Source of the DNA: Atrina japonica
Taxonomy: Eukaryota; Mollusca; Bivalvia; Pterioida; Pinnidae
Direction: 5' to 3'
Assembly: GCA_030159075.1 (NCBI GenBank)
Contig: BROG01000368.1
Coordinates: 1 to 64,000 of the forward strand
Length of the DNA: 64,000 nt
Below, piece after piece: positions 1 through 11,865 of the stretch. The notes beneath the pieces were generated by a model. That model was not told the DNA's origin. It saw nothing but the letters and a program-made list of their open reading frames with translations, and searched no databases. Position 1 is the stretch's first letter; each line of letters begins with the position of its first letter. Position numbers and translations under genes: made by a program.

Positions 1-547
1 GGAAGATACAGAACTTATATGTATTTAGGAAAACAGAAGTTTAGATTTGCGTATGGCCAATAATCTGAAAAATCTTCACTTTAATAGGAAATCTAAAGTT
101 CATCAGAATGAATAGACCGTTTACACCAAACGGATAGACCTAACGACCACACTAAGTTTAAACACACTAATAAACTCATTCATGGACACACGGTGTTACA
201 GACACACACAGGTAAACTGGACATAGACATACTCAAACATACACATCACACAGAGTAAAGACTGAACCACACTGAAACACGGACAGACTCAGCACAGACA
301 CACTCAAATACTAACAGACTCAACACAGACACATTTAAAACATACACATGACACACAGTTAAAACTGAACCACACAGATCAAATAATTCTATAATAACTT
401 TCTAATATCAAAGCAAAATAATTTTCAAACAGGCAAAGAATTTTGGAAATTTAACAATAGCTAATGATATGATAGAAATTATATTTATTAATTAAAAAAT
501 AATTAAACAAATAAAGCTAGAATATGCTATCCCTAAAATAAACAAAT
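1..547. repeat. AC-rich low-complexity, degenerate tandem repeat
   Basis: No gene is visible. Positions about 180-385 are rich in ACACA and contain two diverged copies of a roughly 100-bp unit: 'catacacat…acacag' followed by 'actgaaccacac' occurs near 238 and again near 340. The rest is AT-rich with no long ORF. Confidence 0.5.
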
Positions 548-692
548 ATGGTGAACACTGGACGGACCTCTAGAAATCTAGAAGTGGGATCAGGTGCGAT
601 GGAGGAGTAAGCATCCCCTGTTGACCACTCACACCCCCGCCAGAGTCAAATTCAAATAAGTGAGGAATAAATCCTCGTCACAATTGGTCTCG
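548..692 (+). repeat. Interspersed repeat family A, copy 1 (partial)
   Basis: The core 'gtgggatcaggtgc' followed by 'atggaggagtaagcatcccc' recurs at about 21090-21275, 24968-25165 and 41064-41280, and on the minus strand at about 17425-17512. The shared 3' part reads 'gtgaggaa…tcctcgtcacaattgg'. Five copies in one window mark it as an interspersed repeat. No coding capacity is seen. Confidence 0.75.
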
Positions 693-1127
693 TGCAAATC
701 AATACTAATAATTTTAGGTATTTTTCAGAGTATCTAGTAAGCTTATTTCTAAGATATTGATGTATGCATGATAGTTTACATTAACTAGTAAGAACAACGT
801 TCGTTTGTTTGTTCCGTTTAATACAATGGTCAGAAAATTGTGAATGAAACAGGTGTTCATGAATTTTATAGGATACAAAAAAAACAACAACAAAAACAAC
901 AAAAAAACAAAAAACCAAAGAGTAATATGTACATGTATATTAGAAAAAATCAAAGGCTTGAACCCTCGCGGTTGTTGACATTTAAATGTGTAAACTTAAT
1001 TAAGAGTGAAATTAATATATTCAGTTTTTACCTGTATTGGTCGGTTTTCAAATATAAATTCTACCAATGAGAAAGTGTTATTTTATATCACATTGTGGGT
1101 ATATATACTTGATACATAATTTGAAAA

Positions 1128-1395
1128 ATGTTCATCAATGTATGTAGCGACTTCGTTATGATGGATAACGTATTGCATTTAACTGCCATTGTTAGCCTCG
1201 ATTTTTTGGGCATATCAATGAATATTTTCCATTTGATATGTTTGCGTAACATGCATCGGAAAATGACTGCATCTGCCATTGTAGATATCATGAGGACAAG
1301 CCATGTAATTTTAAGTTTATTCATCGCCATGCCTTTTGACATTGGTTTGAACAGCGGTATCATACCACAGACACACATGCTGCTTTCACTTAGAG
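1128..1395 (+). CDS. GPCR exon 1 (TM1-TM2)
   Basis: This exon encodes 89 codons plus one base and ends at GAG|GTAAG. TM1 carries a GISMN motif, recalling the GN of class A TM1. A basic loop (RNMHRK) and TM2 follow. The frame runs straight into exon 2 with the split codon restored. Confidence 0.68.
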
Positions 1396-1438
1396 GTAAG
1401 ACATGATAGTATCATGAGGAAATTTGATATAACTTAGG

Positions 1439-1525
<87 letters not shown>

Positions 1526-3186
1526 CAGTTTTTATTGTTGGAGGAAAGAGCTCGGTTACACTGGAAGAGACCATCGGCCTTCCGCACGTGGCTTTAATGT
1601 AATGCACTATGCTTACCTTGATACAAGTTTGTTTATTCTTGTTTAAAGTCCCACTCAAAAATCTTTCACTCATATGGAAACGTCACCAAATGCCGGTGAA
1701 GGGCTTCAAATTTTGGCCTATGCTTGGCAATTACGGCCATTGAACAGTGTGGGTTCTTTAACGTGCCGACACCTACTGTGACACGGGACCTCGGTTTTTA
1801 CTGTCACGATCCGAAGGACAGGAAACCAACCTGTCGCCGGCTGGACTCGAAATCACGATCAAGAATCGAGTGCACTACCGACTGAGCCAGGTCGGCCCAC
1901 CTCGATACAAGACCTCGCATTATAGTCTGACTAATAGATGTTTCAGTGAAGAAGCGGTTTCTACCGAGTTTTAAAAAGTATTTGGCAATACCCAGATTTA
2001 AATAAGGTACTTTACCTATGACACAAACACTTTATCCCTAAGCTGTGACAGGCGGTAACATGTCGGTAAAATACGCAAATTACCGTACTTAGGTGATCAA
2101 CATTATAATACAATATTAATGATGTTTTAAGACTTCAGACATCGATTCTAGACAAATGTTACAAAGGGGTGGACCCATGGCGTTGAGACAGTAACTAGTG
2201 ATATAATTTATAATTTTCTGATGAGTAGGTATAATTCTAACATGACTGAGCAAATATAATGATGAATTGTAATATATATTTATATGAAAAAGAGGAAACT
2301 ATTTTCGGGTAAAAAAATTTTCACTTCGTTTTAGTCGTAAAATGTCCGAATAATCTTTTTGTATACCCTCTATTAACCCGATTTTAAAAATTCACTTAGT
2401 ACAGACTGACGGATATAATCTAATTATATGTTTCTTCTTTTTGTCTTTTCAGATGTTTTCAATCATTTGATTTTCAACACACTGCCTGTTGCTTTCTTTG
2501 CTGAGGCAGCAGTGCGACTGAGAACAACGCGATGTAGAGGAGTATCCTCAGTCCTCATTTCAAAGACTTCCAGCGTGCTGAGTTATATCGGGGGAGTGAT
2601 CACTATAGACATGTGTATAGTATTTCTGGTTTACTTGCCTTCAATTTCAAAGTCTGCGGTCAACTGTCCAGAAAAAGCTAATGGAAGTATCATTGACATT
2701 TATTCAGCGTGTGTTAAGTTTGGCGATGCCTTGCCATATAAGGTTTCCTTTGTTTTCATCGCCTACATTGTGCCGTTAAGTATTGCTACAATACTGTATA
2801 TTTATCTATACAAGACAATAAGCACATCCCGTTCAAAATCGGTGTCTACAGTAAGTCCACAATCTGCTTTTGTGATTGAAAAATCAAGGACTGATAGAAT
2901 AACTGTGACAAAATGCTGGCAACCGAGAGACAGAAGTGCATCAATTGACACAAAGCAGGTTTTGTTACCTATCTTTCTGAACTGTGCCTTATGGCTTCCC
3001 TTCATCATTTTGACGATAGTTGTGATTTTCGATGAACGCGACGAATTAGTTTTTTCAAAAACTTTAGTTCTCTATAATAAAATACTAATACAAGCAATTA
3101 CCCCTATTGCAGATGGAATGTTAGGGAAAAAGAAACGCAATGTTTTGTGTAAATATATTAGGGATATTTGTAAAAGGAACAATTAA
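1128..3186 (+). CDS. Divergent rhodopsin-like (class A) GPCR, two exons
   Basis: The predicted seven-transmembrane receptor is 333 residues, joined from 1128-1395 and 2453-3186. The intron has GT-AG ends and splits one codon after its first base. Exon 1 carries a short N-terminus and TM1-TM2. Exon 2 carries TM3, TM4, TM5, a third intracellular loop of about 50 residues rich in Ser, Arg and Lys, TM6 (LWLPF, like the CWxPF motif) and TM7 ending TPIADGML in place of NPxxY. It departs from the class A norm: no DRY motif after TM3 (EAAVRLR instead), and no Cys where TM3 usually begins, although a Cys sits in the putative second extracellular loop (VNCPEK). Start: the first ATG before TM1; an upstream exon cannot be excluded. 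An AATAAA lies at 3457, 270 bp past the stop. The ligand is unknown. Confidence 0.72.
1441..1523. repeat. (TA)n microsatellite in GPCR intron
   Basis: An uninterrupted TA dinucleotide run of about 83 bp inside the GPCR intron. Reading frames through it give Tyr-Ile repeats that are not genes. Confidence 0.97.
1628..1899 (-). mobile_element. tRNA-derived SINE, minus strand
   Basis: On the minus strand the head has an A-box-like CTGGCTCAGTCGGTAG and a B-box-like TTTCGAGTCC. The body then runs through 'tcggcacgttaaagaaccc' and 'catttggtgacg' to an A/C-rich tail. The flanking duplications are 12 bp with one mismatch: ccttgatacaag at 1616-1627 and cctcgatacaag at 1900-1911. It lies in the GPCR intron. 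Same family as the copies at 22410, 26454, 29560, 30012, 33275 and 37605. Confidence 0.88.
2453..3186 (+). CDS. GPCR exon 2 (TM3-TM7, stop)
   Basis: It begins after TTTTCAG at 2451-2452 and ends in TAA at 3184-3186. It encodes 244 residues, counting the split Asp codon. Four to five hydrophobic segments of 20-25 residues are separated by charged loops. The C-terminal tail is short and basic (GKKKR, then KRNN). An ATG at 2428 lies in the intron and is not the start. Confidence 0.7.
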
Positions 3187-3456
3187 GTGTGGGTAGGAAA
3201 TCAAATTAATAATCTAAGATGAAAATGTCTGTATATGAACAGAATTATGAATTACTATATCTGAATAATGAAGCATCGGACCAATTTATCCCGATATATT
3301 GCTTCAGCTTCAAAAATATTTGAATATGCATAATCAGCGTCCTCTATGTGTTTGATCTAGATGTCACTTAGTGAGTTGAACATTTCGATTACGTCACAAA
3401 GTTCCGTATTGAAATACAGTATTTATTTCTGAAAAACGTTTTTTTTCCTTGCAGTA

Positions 3457-3462
3457 AATAAA
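3457..3462 (+). promoter_or_regulatory. Candidate polyadenylation signal of the GPCR gene
   Basis: AATAAA about 270 bp downstream of the stop codon, overlapping a second AATAAA. The region is A-rich, so this could be chance. Confidence 0.35.
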
Positions 3463-3551
3463 TAAATATATATATAAAATAAAATAAAATCTTTCAAATA
3501 CTTAGATGTTCTTTTTTCATTTTCAATCTTGAAACTGTGTATATCATCAAT

Positions 3552-3724
<173 letters not shown>

Positions 3725-3757
3725 AGATACATTAAAATGATTCACACAAGTACTTAG

Positions 3758-3878
3758 ATAAATAAAAAAATCACAACGCCGAAATAAACTCAACCGGTTT
3801 CATTATTATCATCAAACTCCTTGATGATAATAATGAAACCGGTTGAGTTAATTTCGGCGTTGTGATTTTTTTATTTAT
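3758..3878. repeat. Near-perfect 58-bp-arm palindrome
   Basis: The left arm 3758-3815 ('ataaataaaaaaatcac'…'attattatcatcaa') is almost exactly reverse-complementary to 3821-3878, around the 5-bp loop actcc. The palindrome lies between two TA runs (3569-3721 and 3876-3895). It could fold as a cruciform, or be a small fold-back element. Confidence 0.93.
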
Positions 3879-4035
3879 ATATATATATATATATAATTGT
3901 AAGAAGAAGAAGAAGTTGAGATAATAACATTTTTTTATATTTTATTCCGTAAGCGCTTTCACATGGTAGCGTCTTCAGTCAGAATTTAGTAAACCTAAAC
4001 ACCGCTATCGAAACATTGATTTTTTTATGAATGCG

Positions 4036-4120
4036 TAGATGGCTAATGGTTAGGGCGCCGAGTGTGGGAGTCAGGGGGTTGCTGTCGTAGGTCGAGAGTT
4101 CGAACCCCAGCCGGGGCATG
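4036..4120 (+). repeat. tRNA-like SINE head, second family
   Basis: An A-box-like TGGCTAATGGTTAGG and a B-box-like GAGTTCGAACCCC are spaced as in a tRNA, followed by a unique-looking tail. A full cloverleaf is not obvious, so this is more likely a tRNA-derived SINE head or tRNA pseudogene than a working tRNA. Confidence 0.45.
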
Positions 4121-4662
4121 GTGAGTTTGTAGGTGCCTTGTTATTTTTGTATTTGTGCTTTATGTATGATTTATTTACGTAGATAACATCACTTGTGACC
4201 CAAGCTCCGAAGTAAATGTTCAATGTTGTAGTGAAATTTGTGCTTTATACATATTCTTCTATTTCACTACTTGCATCTTAAGGTCTATTGTTATTTACAT
4301 ATGATATAACCTTTCACCTCTATCCTTACGACCGAGTCCTCATAATCCTAACCCTAAACAGCGCTATCGAAGGGCGTCGAGCATGGGAGACAGGAGAAGA
4401 CAGTACTACCGTTATCCCATTAACGGTTATTATAAAGGTTTGCAGAATCATTTGCTGGACCTGCAATATATGTTTATGTATCGGTATTTAGTATTTGGAG
4501 CCAAATACAAATATAGTAGCTCTAAATTCGTACCATTTGTAAGTATACCAAAAGACATCAATGCAGATACATGTTTTGTATTATTTCACCATTTGAAAAG
4601 GACAACAGGTTTATTACAAATACAAGAAAATTTAGTTCCTGTGAAAACAATAAGAATGATAT
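4121..4662. other. No recognised gene
   Basis: This AT-rich stretch holds short open frames (for example 4288-4491 and 4383-4667) with no recognisable motif. It ends at the LTR element; the 4 bp before the element are ATAT. Confidence 0.5.
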
Positions 4663-5339
4663 TGTAACAATATGAGGTACGGGAGATAAATCTTTTAGGA
4701 AATTATATATACATAATAAATTGGTGTGTCTTGAAATAGTAATGATGTGTAATATATGTATTTGGGAAAATACGGGCAGCTAAATTACATAATTTCTAAT
4801 TCGGCCACGTAAAATATGTTGACAAGTTAATTTAGATATGAAAGTCCAAATTCAAAATTACTCAGCATTATATTTCAATATACTGTTTGGGATAAACAAC
4901 TTGTCAACACCTTTACAAATTCAGCAGCAATTACAGCTGCAGGTTAAAAGATCAAATATCTGTCATCATCAGTTTTGGTAAACAAGATTTGATGTTAATG
5001 ATAATTAATATAAAGTACTGAAGTTGTAAAAAGGTTACCAAAGGTTGTATTATGACAGATGTTGATGATGCTGGCGCCCGTATTCTTCCAATTGTAGATG
5101 CATTTAATTCTCTAGAAGTTTCTAGAACTTTGGTGTTTTGCGTTGGTCAGAAATGACAAAACATATAAAAGCATCAGGGTTCTGGAGACGAGAGAGACCA
5201 GCGGGGAACCGCCTAGAGAGAACGTCACCATACTCTCTGATTGTTGAAACATTGTTACCATTGCTGCACTCTGCTGAATTAAAATCATCTATACGATCAC
5301 AGACCAGACTTTGTTATTGATATTTGGGTTGGTTTTACA
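4663..5339 (+). repeat. 5' LTR (677 bp)
   Basis: It runs from TGTAACAATATGAGG to …GGTTTTACA. It is almost identical to 15788-16480. Visible differences are about four substitutions, homopolymer length changes and the absence of a 17-bp segment present in the 3' LTR near 16155. A short open frame in both LTRs (5138-5320 here) is not supported as a gene. Confidence 0.95.
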
Positions 5340-5348
5340 ATATCAATT

Positions 5349-5366
5349 TGGTGCCTTTTGGCCTGG
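5349..5366 (+). other. Primer-binding site of the LTR element
   Basis: TGGTGCCTTTTGGCCTGG lies 9 bp downstream of the LTR end. Its reverse complement ends in GGCACCA, as a tRNA 3' end would. The tRNA species is not identified. Confidence 0.65.
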
Positions 5367-5678
5367 ATAAAGACCTGGGAACCGCATAAGAAGACTTGGA
5401 ACTAAAGGTAAGACTTTTACTTTTCTTAGTACCTTATTATTTTGACCACGACTTATAATAAAATTTTCCTTTTTGACAAATACTAAAACTTTAACAGTTA
5501 CTAGTTAGTTAAAATATTTCAAAAGTCTATATTCTAAAACACAACTAAAACTCATTTTGATTAAAACTAAAATTTTAAACTTATTTTTGGCAATATCACT
5601 AAAACTTTAACAAAATTAGTTAGACATAAAATTTAACATTTTAAATAAAACTCTAAACTATACTTGAAATTCTTTAAA

Positions 5679-6996
5679 ATGGCAGATGGTAAAATTAACT
5701 TAAGTAATATGGCTAAAGAATTAGAGGACATAGAAAATGATGGTTAGACAGGAATTAAATGAAACTAAATTAAGAACGTCAGATCAGTCAGACGTACAAA
5801 ACGAAACTGAAAGTAGAAATAGTAGTAGTGAAAACAAAAACAGGTACTACAGTATATCGGGGGGAGTAGGAGATAGGGAACCACCATTTTGTAGGGTGTC
5901 TGGAAACAGACGTGATAATGACGAAAAAGAAATATTTGATAGTATTATAAGACAATTTTCAAACATGACAAGTGCAATGGCGGTACCTGTACATCAAGTA
6001 ATTAAGAACTTTTCGGGTAAACCGGCAGACCTTAAAGCGTGGATTTCGGACATAGAAAGATATGCAAATTTAGTTGAATTAAATGTTCAGAAAATGCCGG
6101 GTGTAGCATTGGTAACATGTTCGGGGGCGGTAGCGGATTTCATTAGGAGATATTTAATGGAACAAGAAAGTAATGAAAATGTAGCTAGTTGGGGGGACCT
6201 CAAGAAATTACTAAAAGAAAAATTTGGGGAAGTAACAAACAAGAGACAAGCATTAATAAAATTAAGAAATCTAAAACAGGAAACAGATGAATCAGTTCAA
6301 ATGTTTGGGGAAAGAATAATACAAGCATCTGAAGATGTTTACACGACATAGCAGACTAAAAACAAAAGTACAAAAGACTTGATAGAACAACAATTAATAG
6401 ACATATTTTGTAAGGGCGTTACTTTTGATTATATCAAAATGAAACTAATTAGGGAGGAGCCTACGACTTAAGAAGCCGCTGTTAAGATAGCGACCCGCGA
6501 ACAGAATGTTAGGGATCAAATAGCATTGACCTTAGACGGTGCACAAAATGTGTTTAGACTTAAAACTGAAAAAGAAGACAGAGACATTCAGCCAATGGAA
6601 GTAGATCACTTAAGAAATAAACTATGTAAAAATTGTTTAAGGAAGGGTCACACTACTCAAAATTGCCCTAAAAATGTAGACGTAAATGCAGCTGACGAGA
6701 CAGACAGTGACGATAGTGACGATGACTTACAAATATCATTAGCAGATAATAAGAAACAGGTTAGGTTAAAAAATGTTAAGAAAACTAAACAACAACAAAT
6801 TCAGCAAACATTAAGGCCAAAATATCAAACACAAAGAAACAACCAAGTAGGTCCAAATAGACAAAATTTACAATCTGTACCAGATTGGGTATTAGGCGCA
6901 GAATGTTGGGTATGTCACATGATAGGTCACCTTAAAAGAAATTGTCCCAATCGAAACATTAACCCTCGCAACTGGGTACCCATATTGGCAATATAA
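5679..6996 (+). pseudogene. gag: gag-like gene with two CCHC knuckles, disrupted
   Basis: The likely start is the ATG at 5679 (context AAAATGG). That frame stops after 22 codons, while the conserved frame continues from about 5737, implying a frameshift near 5740. The capsid-like region is about 5970-6345. In-frame stops lie at 6349-6351 (TAG) and 6469-6471 (TAA). After them come a nucleocapsid-like region with one CX2CX4HX4C knuckle near 6630-6670, an acidic Asp/Ser stretch, a Gln/Asn/Arg-rich stretch and a second CX2CX4HX4C knuckle near 6904-6945. It is known as the structural, RNA-packaging protein of such elements. This copy cannot make a full protein without readthrough or sequence correction. 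Confidence 0.85.
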
Positions 6997-7016
6997 TCAG
7001 GGACCACCATTTAATC

Positions 7017-7800
7017 GTGGCAGGGGTAGAACAACTTATAATAACTATCAAAATAGGCAAAAATTACGATCCTCCACCTCAACCGTTTGCACATAATACT
7101 TATCGGAATAAGCAAAACCTTCAACTTTCGACCTCCACAAATTTACATATCAGCAAACTCAGCCAGATAATCAATTGTTGGCATTACCGGAACCACCTCA
7201 GATGTTAGCACTTCCGGCACCCCAATGCAAGATAATACGTCTCAGTCAAATAAACAATTAGCACTTCCGGCACCACCAATGGTGAGTGAACAAAATTCGG
7301 AAAACCCCACACCGCGAAGAGGACAAACAATGGTCTCAGTATAGGGAACAGAGGGAACAGGAAAACTAGAAGGCTCTTTCTTATAAGGAAGCCAGTAAGA
7401 AGAGCTGTAATAGTAAATTAGGAAAAAGTAAGATAGATAACTGTAGTAGTAAATTAGATAAAAATTTTGAAATTCAATTGGCGGGAAATCCAAGTTCATG
7501 TGTATTATGGATTCAAAAACAAAAATTTAGAACTTTAGTAGATACAGGAGCAGAAGTTTCTTTAATTAGTAAAAAGTGCTTCCCAAAATCTTCCGATCAA
7601 GGTTAAGGTTGTTAATGAAAAACCAAAATCTCAGGGCAGTGAATGGTCAATCACTTAAAGTTATAGGTGCAGTAAATATTAAATTTACGATGAATAAAGT
7701 GACCCATGAATCACAAGTTTTATGTCACCGATGGTTTGAATAGAAAACTTTATCCTTGGTAGGGAACTGGTTAAGACAAAAATGGAGTAAGATTATACTT
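7017..7800 (+). pseudogene. Retropepsin-like protease region, frameshifted
   Basis: The aspartic protease active site appears as LVDTGAEVSLIS, with DTG at 7541-7549. Upstream is a Pro/Gln-rich linker spread over shifting frames (7017-7400). Frames break repeatedly, so no continuous ORF joins protease to gag or RT in this copy. Family role: cleavage of the polyprotein. Confidence 0.75.
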
Positions 7801-7813
7801 TGATTTAGGTTGT

Positions 7814-9143
7814 TTGAGAATAGGGAGAACCTATGTCAAATTTGAAGATGACACTCACATATCATCCATAGTAAGAATATCAAAAACAACTACATTAAGA
7901 CCACAGAGTAAGACAATATGTTTTGTTAGGACCAATAGAGCATTTAACAGTAGAAATAAAGAAAATTTTGAAATCTCAAGTATCAATGATGGATGTCTTT
8001 TAGATGATCCAGGACTTGTAGTTCAGGAATCAATAGGAAAAGTAACGGGAAATAGAAACATTCCAGTATTAGTAGTTAATCAGACAAATAAATTTTATAG
8101 GTTAAAAAGAGGTCAAGTGTTAGGAAAAATTAGAGCCTTAGAAATAGATGAGATACAAGTAGAATCAACAGCTTTAAGTCCAGAAAATACAGTAGGAGAT
8201 GTAGATTCTTTCAAAGATATTGATGCACCTTCAGAGTATAAAAGAAGTATTTTTAGTTTGTTACAAGAAAACAAAGATATTTTCGCAAAGACTGATGCAG
8301 AATTAGGTCACACTAGTACAGTGAAAATGAAAATAGATACAGGGGACCATCCACCAATCAGAAATAGACCGTATAGAACACCCCTTAAGAAACGACAAGT
8401 GATTGACAAGGCAGTAGATGAAATGTTAGATGCAGGTATTATAGAAAGGTAAAGGTCAACATGGGCTTTTCCATTAGTTGTAGTTGGAAAGAAAGACGGA
8501 TCTAAAAGAATGTGTGTAGACTTTAGATCGTTGAATAATATAGTGAAACCTATATCATTTCCCTTACCATTGATTGATGACATCTTAGCTAGGTTGGGAA
8601 AGGCCAAACATTTCACTAGTTTAGATCTTAAAAGTGGGTATTGGCAGGTACAAATGGATGAAGATAGTAAAGAAAAAACAGCATTTACCTGTCACAAGGG
8701 GTTATTTCAGTTTAATGTAAATGCCCTTTGGGTTAAGTAATGCTCCTGCTGTCTTCCAAGAACTCATGAACATAGTATTACAAGAATGTGAGGACTTTGC
8801 TACTGCTTACTTAGATGACATTTTAATATTTTCAAAAGACTCAGAAGAACATCTTAGGCATATTTAAATAGTGTTTGATAAGATCAGGCATCATGGTTTA
8901 AAAATGAAATTGAAGAAATGTAATTTCTTTAAGAAAGAAATAGAATATTTAGGTTTCATTGTTAGTGAATATGGAGTAAAACCTAATGAAAAGAAAGTGA
9001 AAGCCATAAGAACATTACCTGTACCAAAGAATGTAAGAGAAATTAGGGGATTTATTGGCATGTGTAGTTATTATAGGAGGTTCATTCCAAATTTCTCAAA
9101 GATAGCAGAACCTTTGATTGAGTTAACTAAGAAAATATGCTAG
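7814..9143 (+). pseudogene. pol: Reverse transcriptase region of pol, disrupted
   Basis: The open frame 7814-8452 runs into the RT fingers (NRPYRTP, AVDEMLDAGIIE) and stops at 8450. The same frame resumes with VDFRSLN and SLDLKSGYWQ (8510-8740). After a frame change near 8720 come MPFGLSNAP and the catalytic YLDD at 8808-8819. A further in-frame TAA occurs near 8865, then the thumb region (KCNFFKKEIEYLGF, GMCSYYRRFIPNF) runs to 9143. All canonical RT blocks are present in order, but at least two stops and one frameshift separate them. Confidence 0.92.
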
Positions 9144-9620
9144 ATTTAGATGGTCAAAAGAATGCCAGGTAGCCTTTGATTTTCTCTCAAAGACAGTTTA
9201 TAAACGTAGTACCTTTGTTAGCTTATCCTGATACAAACAAACCTATGTGTTATACACAGATGCTAGTGATACGTGTGTAGGTGCTTGTCTTTACACAGCT
9301 TACAGATACTGGGGAAGAAAAACCTATCTATTATTTGTCTCACAAATTAAGCAAATCTCAGACAAATGGTCAACACAATAGAAAAAGAATGTTTTGGAAT
9401 AGCATTTGTTCTTAAGAAATTAGACCTATATTTACATGATGCTCAGTTTGTGGTACGTACAGATCACCGTCCCTTGAAGTATTTATTAGATTCACCTATG
9501 CAAAATAAGAAAAATTACAACAATGGGCTCTCAGTATCGCAGGTTACAACTGTAAGATTGAGTATATAGAAGGTAGATTTTAACTGTTGCGCTGACTTGT
9601 TGTCAAGAATACCAGACAGT
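9144..9620 (+). pseudogene. RNase H region of pol, disrupted
   Basis: TDASD near 9255-9272 is the usual first catalytic Asp block. RTDHRPLKYLL near 9458-9490 is the typical Ty3/gypsy RNase H signature. The intervening frame changes more than once. It lies between the RT thumb and the integrase zinc domain, as expected for the pol polyprotein. Confidence 0.85.
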
Positions 9621-9949
9621 CAAGAAACAAATTCACTGAATCAGAGAAGTCAGACGAAATAGCTGATGATAGATTCCTAGAAGTAGGATCCACCTGATGA
9701 CTTAGTCACTCCAAAGAATTTATGTAAGATCTTCCTAACTGATGACTTAGGGGCCATTTATAGATATAAAAAAAGACAGAACAAGAGAATGATGAGAAAA
9801 TAGCAAAACTTAAGATCAAATTAGACAAAGATAGTGCCACAAAAAGGGAACAAAATAGTTTAATAATTATAGATGGGTTGTTATATTTTCTATCAAAACA
9901 AGATTCAGAAGATCCAAAACTCAGATTGTACATACCTGAAAAATTTAGA

Positions 9950-11000
9950 AAACATTGTCATTAAACAACATCATGACTTTGTAGGACATAATGGGCAGTA
10001 GATAAAACATATGACATCATTAGACCAAAAATACTATTTTCCAAAAAAATGTATCAAAAATTACACAATATGTAGATCAATGTGTAACATGTCAAACTAG
10101 AAGTCAAAAGAAAACACATCCACCTCTTAAAGAAACGGATATTCCACCGATTATCCTTTCGCAAAAAATTGGTCTAGATCTATCAGGACCATATCCCACC
10201 CACCTTATCAGGCAACAAGTACATTGTATCATTCATAGATTTATATTCTGGATGGCCAGAAGCTTTTTAGTGTACCAAGTAAATCAGCTGATAATATAGT
10301 CCATCTCATATTAGAAGAAATATTTCCAAGATATGGTTGCCCACTTCAGATACTAACAGATAATGGGTCAGAAAACGTGAATAAGGCCGTGCAAGAAACA
10401 CTTAAAGAGTTAAACATAGATCATATTACAACATCTTATTATAGTCCTCAAAGTAATGGCAAGGTAGAAAGATTTCATAGAACTTTACATGATGTAATGG
10501 CTAAGAAAATATCTGATGATGTTCAGACATGGGATTTATATTTGAATCAGACATTAGCAGCAATTAGATTTCATCCAAGTGAATCGACCAAGTTTTCACC
10601 CTTCTACTTACTATACAATAGGGATGCAGTATTACCATTAGATACAATTCTTAAACCTAGACGAAAGTATAATGGGGAAGACCAATATAAAATAGCACTA
10701 CAGCAACAACATAAAGCTTTTTACGTTAGTACACAAAAATTTAGAAGACGCTAAGAAAAGACAAAAGAAATACGCAGATAGGGGTAGTCAAGAAATTAAT
10801 TTCAAGGTAGGAGATCCAGTATATATTAAGAATCAAAGAAAAACCAGTAAATTAGATAATAAATGGACACCTTATTATAGGATTATTGAAAAAAAAGGAC
10901 CTCTAAGCTTTATAGTTAAGAATCAGTTGACAGGAACAACTAAGACACATGCTCGACATCTTAGGTTAGCTAATTTAGATGATTGGGAGATACCCCAAGA
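9950..11000 (+). pseudogene. Integrase region of pol (HHCC, DDE, GPY/F), disrupted
   Basis: The HHCC zinc module is suggested by HHDFVGH near 9970 and CVTC near 10081-10092. The DDE core follows in order: the first Asp in GLDLSGP (about 10171), the second in TDNGSENV (about 10358) and the catalytic Glu in SNGKVERFHRTL (about 10452). The C-terminus has WTPYYRIIEKKGPLSF, a GPY/F module (about 10861-10985). At least three frame changes are visible. Family role: insertion of element cDNA into the genome. Confidence 0.88.
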
Positions 11001-11397
11001 TAGATTAAATAGACCGATAAGAAAATCAACATATGTAGTACCTCCAGATTCAGAATCTTCAGATGAAGAAATTGATAGGATTAAAAGTAATGTTATACAA
11101 AGATCTAGGCAAATGAGAGATGACTCAGATAGTGAAGATGATATTCCTCTATCAGAATTAAAAAGAATCTATAGAAATACAAAGTTAGAAGATAAGGAAA
11201 CACTAAAACAACAAGACACTCAGACGGGAAACAAAGAAATTAGTGAAGTTAAAAATCAGAAACGATTTGTAAATGAAATGGACCCTACTGTTAAAGGGAC
11301 ATTAATTTCGTTAAATACAACATTTGACAAAATGAGTAGAAACAATTTAGATATGTTTGATAACATGTGTCACACAATGAGAAATCTCAGACTATAA
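10927..11397 (+). pseudogene. C-terminal extension of integrase, acidic tail
   Basis: This 156-codon open frame starts inside the GPY/F module and continues as a charged tail rich in Asp, Glu, Ser and Lys (SESSDEEID, DDSDSEDDIP). The frame probably begins near 10750, since the upstream codons are open and in register. It has no chromodomain signature. It ends in TAA at 11395-11397. Confidence 0.6.
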
Positions 11398-11459
11398 GAC
11401 GTACATTATTATTACAGGAAAACAATTAACACAACGATAGAAGACTCAACTCTCATTAT

Positions 11460-11597
11460 ATGGCAGAAATAGTTAGGGAAATAATTGAACAAGTATTAGA
11501 AATAGTAGATAGGCATATTAGGGAAATAGAACTAGATGATTTGATAAGTAAATTACCAGAAGAAATAAAGTGTAAAATATATAAAAAAACTATATAG
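11460..11597 (+). CDS. Small ORF between pol and the 295-codon ORF
   Basis: ATG at 11460, 45 codons, TAG at 11595-11597. It is largely amphipathic helix (EIVREIIEQVLEIVDRHI) followed by KLPEEIKCKIY. The next frame continues with basic, helix-like residues to about 11763, so this may be one longer ORF of about 100 residues broken by a frameshift. No function recognised. Confidence 0.3.
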   Translation: MAEIVREIIEQVLEIVDRHIREIELDDLISKLPEEIKCKIYKKTI

Positions 11598-11865
11598 AAC
11601 AACAGGTTAAAAGTAAACGACCACTTAACCAAGAATTCCTAAGAATAATAAAAATTAATAAGACACTGCATCGTAGGAAAGAGTTAGAAATAGTAAAACC
11701 TTCGTTAATTAAATCAATTATAGCAATAAGATCCACAATAAAGAAAATTCAGACAAAAAGATAAAGTTATGGATAGAAAAAGATTATTCGTGAGAAGTAG
11801 GCACGCGAGATCCCCACCCCTTCCGAGACAGACAAAATATAGAACTTATATCAAAATTTCCGACA

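Noticed and set aside
3810..3860. Hammerhead-like 'TTGATGATAATAATGAAAC' in the palindrome
   Set aside because: The first core base is wrong, no stem II forms, and there is no cleavage triplet in place.
5138..5320. A 60-codon frame present in both LTRs (also 16281-16463)
   Set aside because: It is duplicated only because the LTRs are; no motif is seen and it lies in the presumed promoter/R region.
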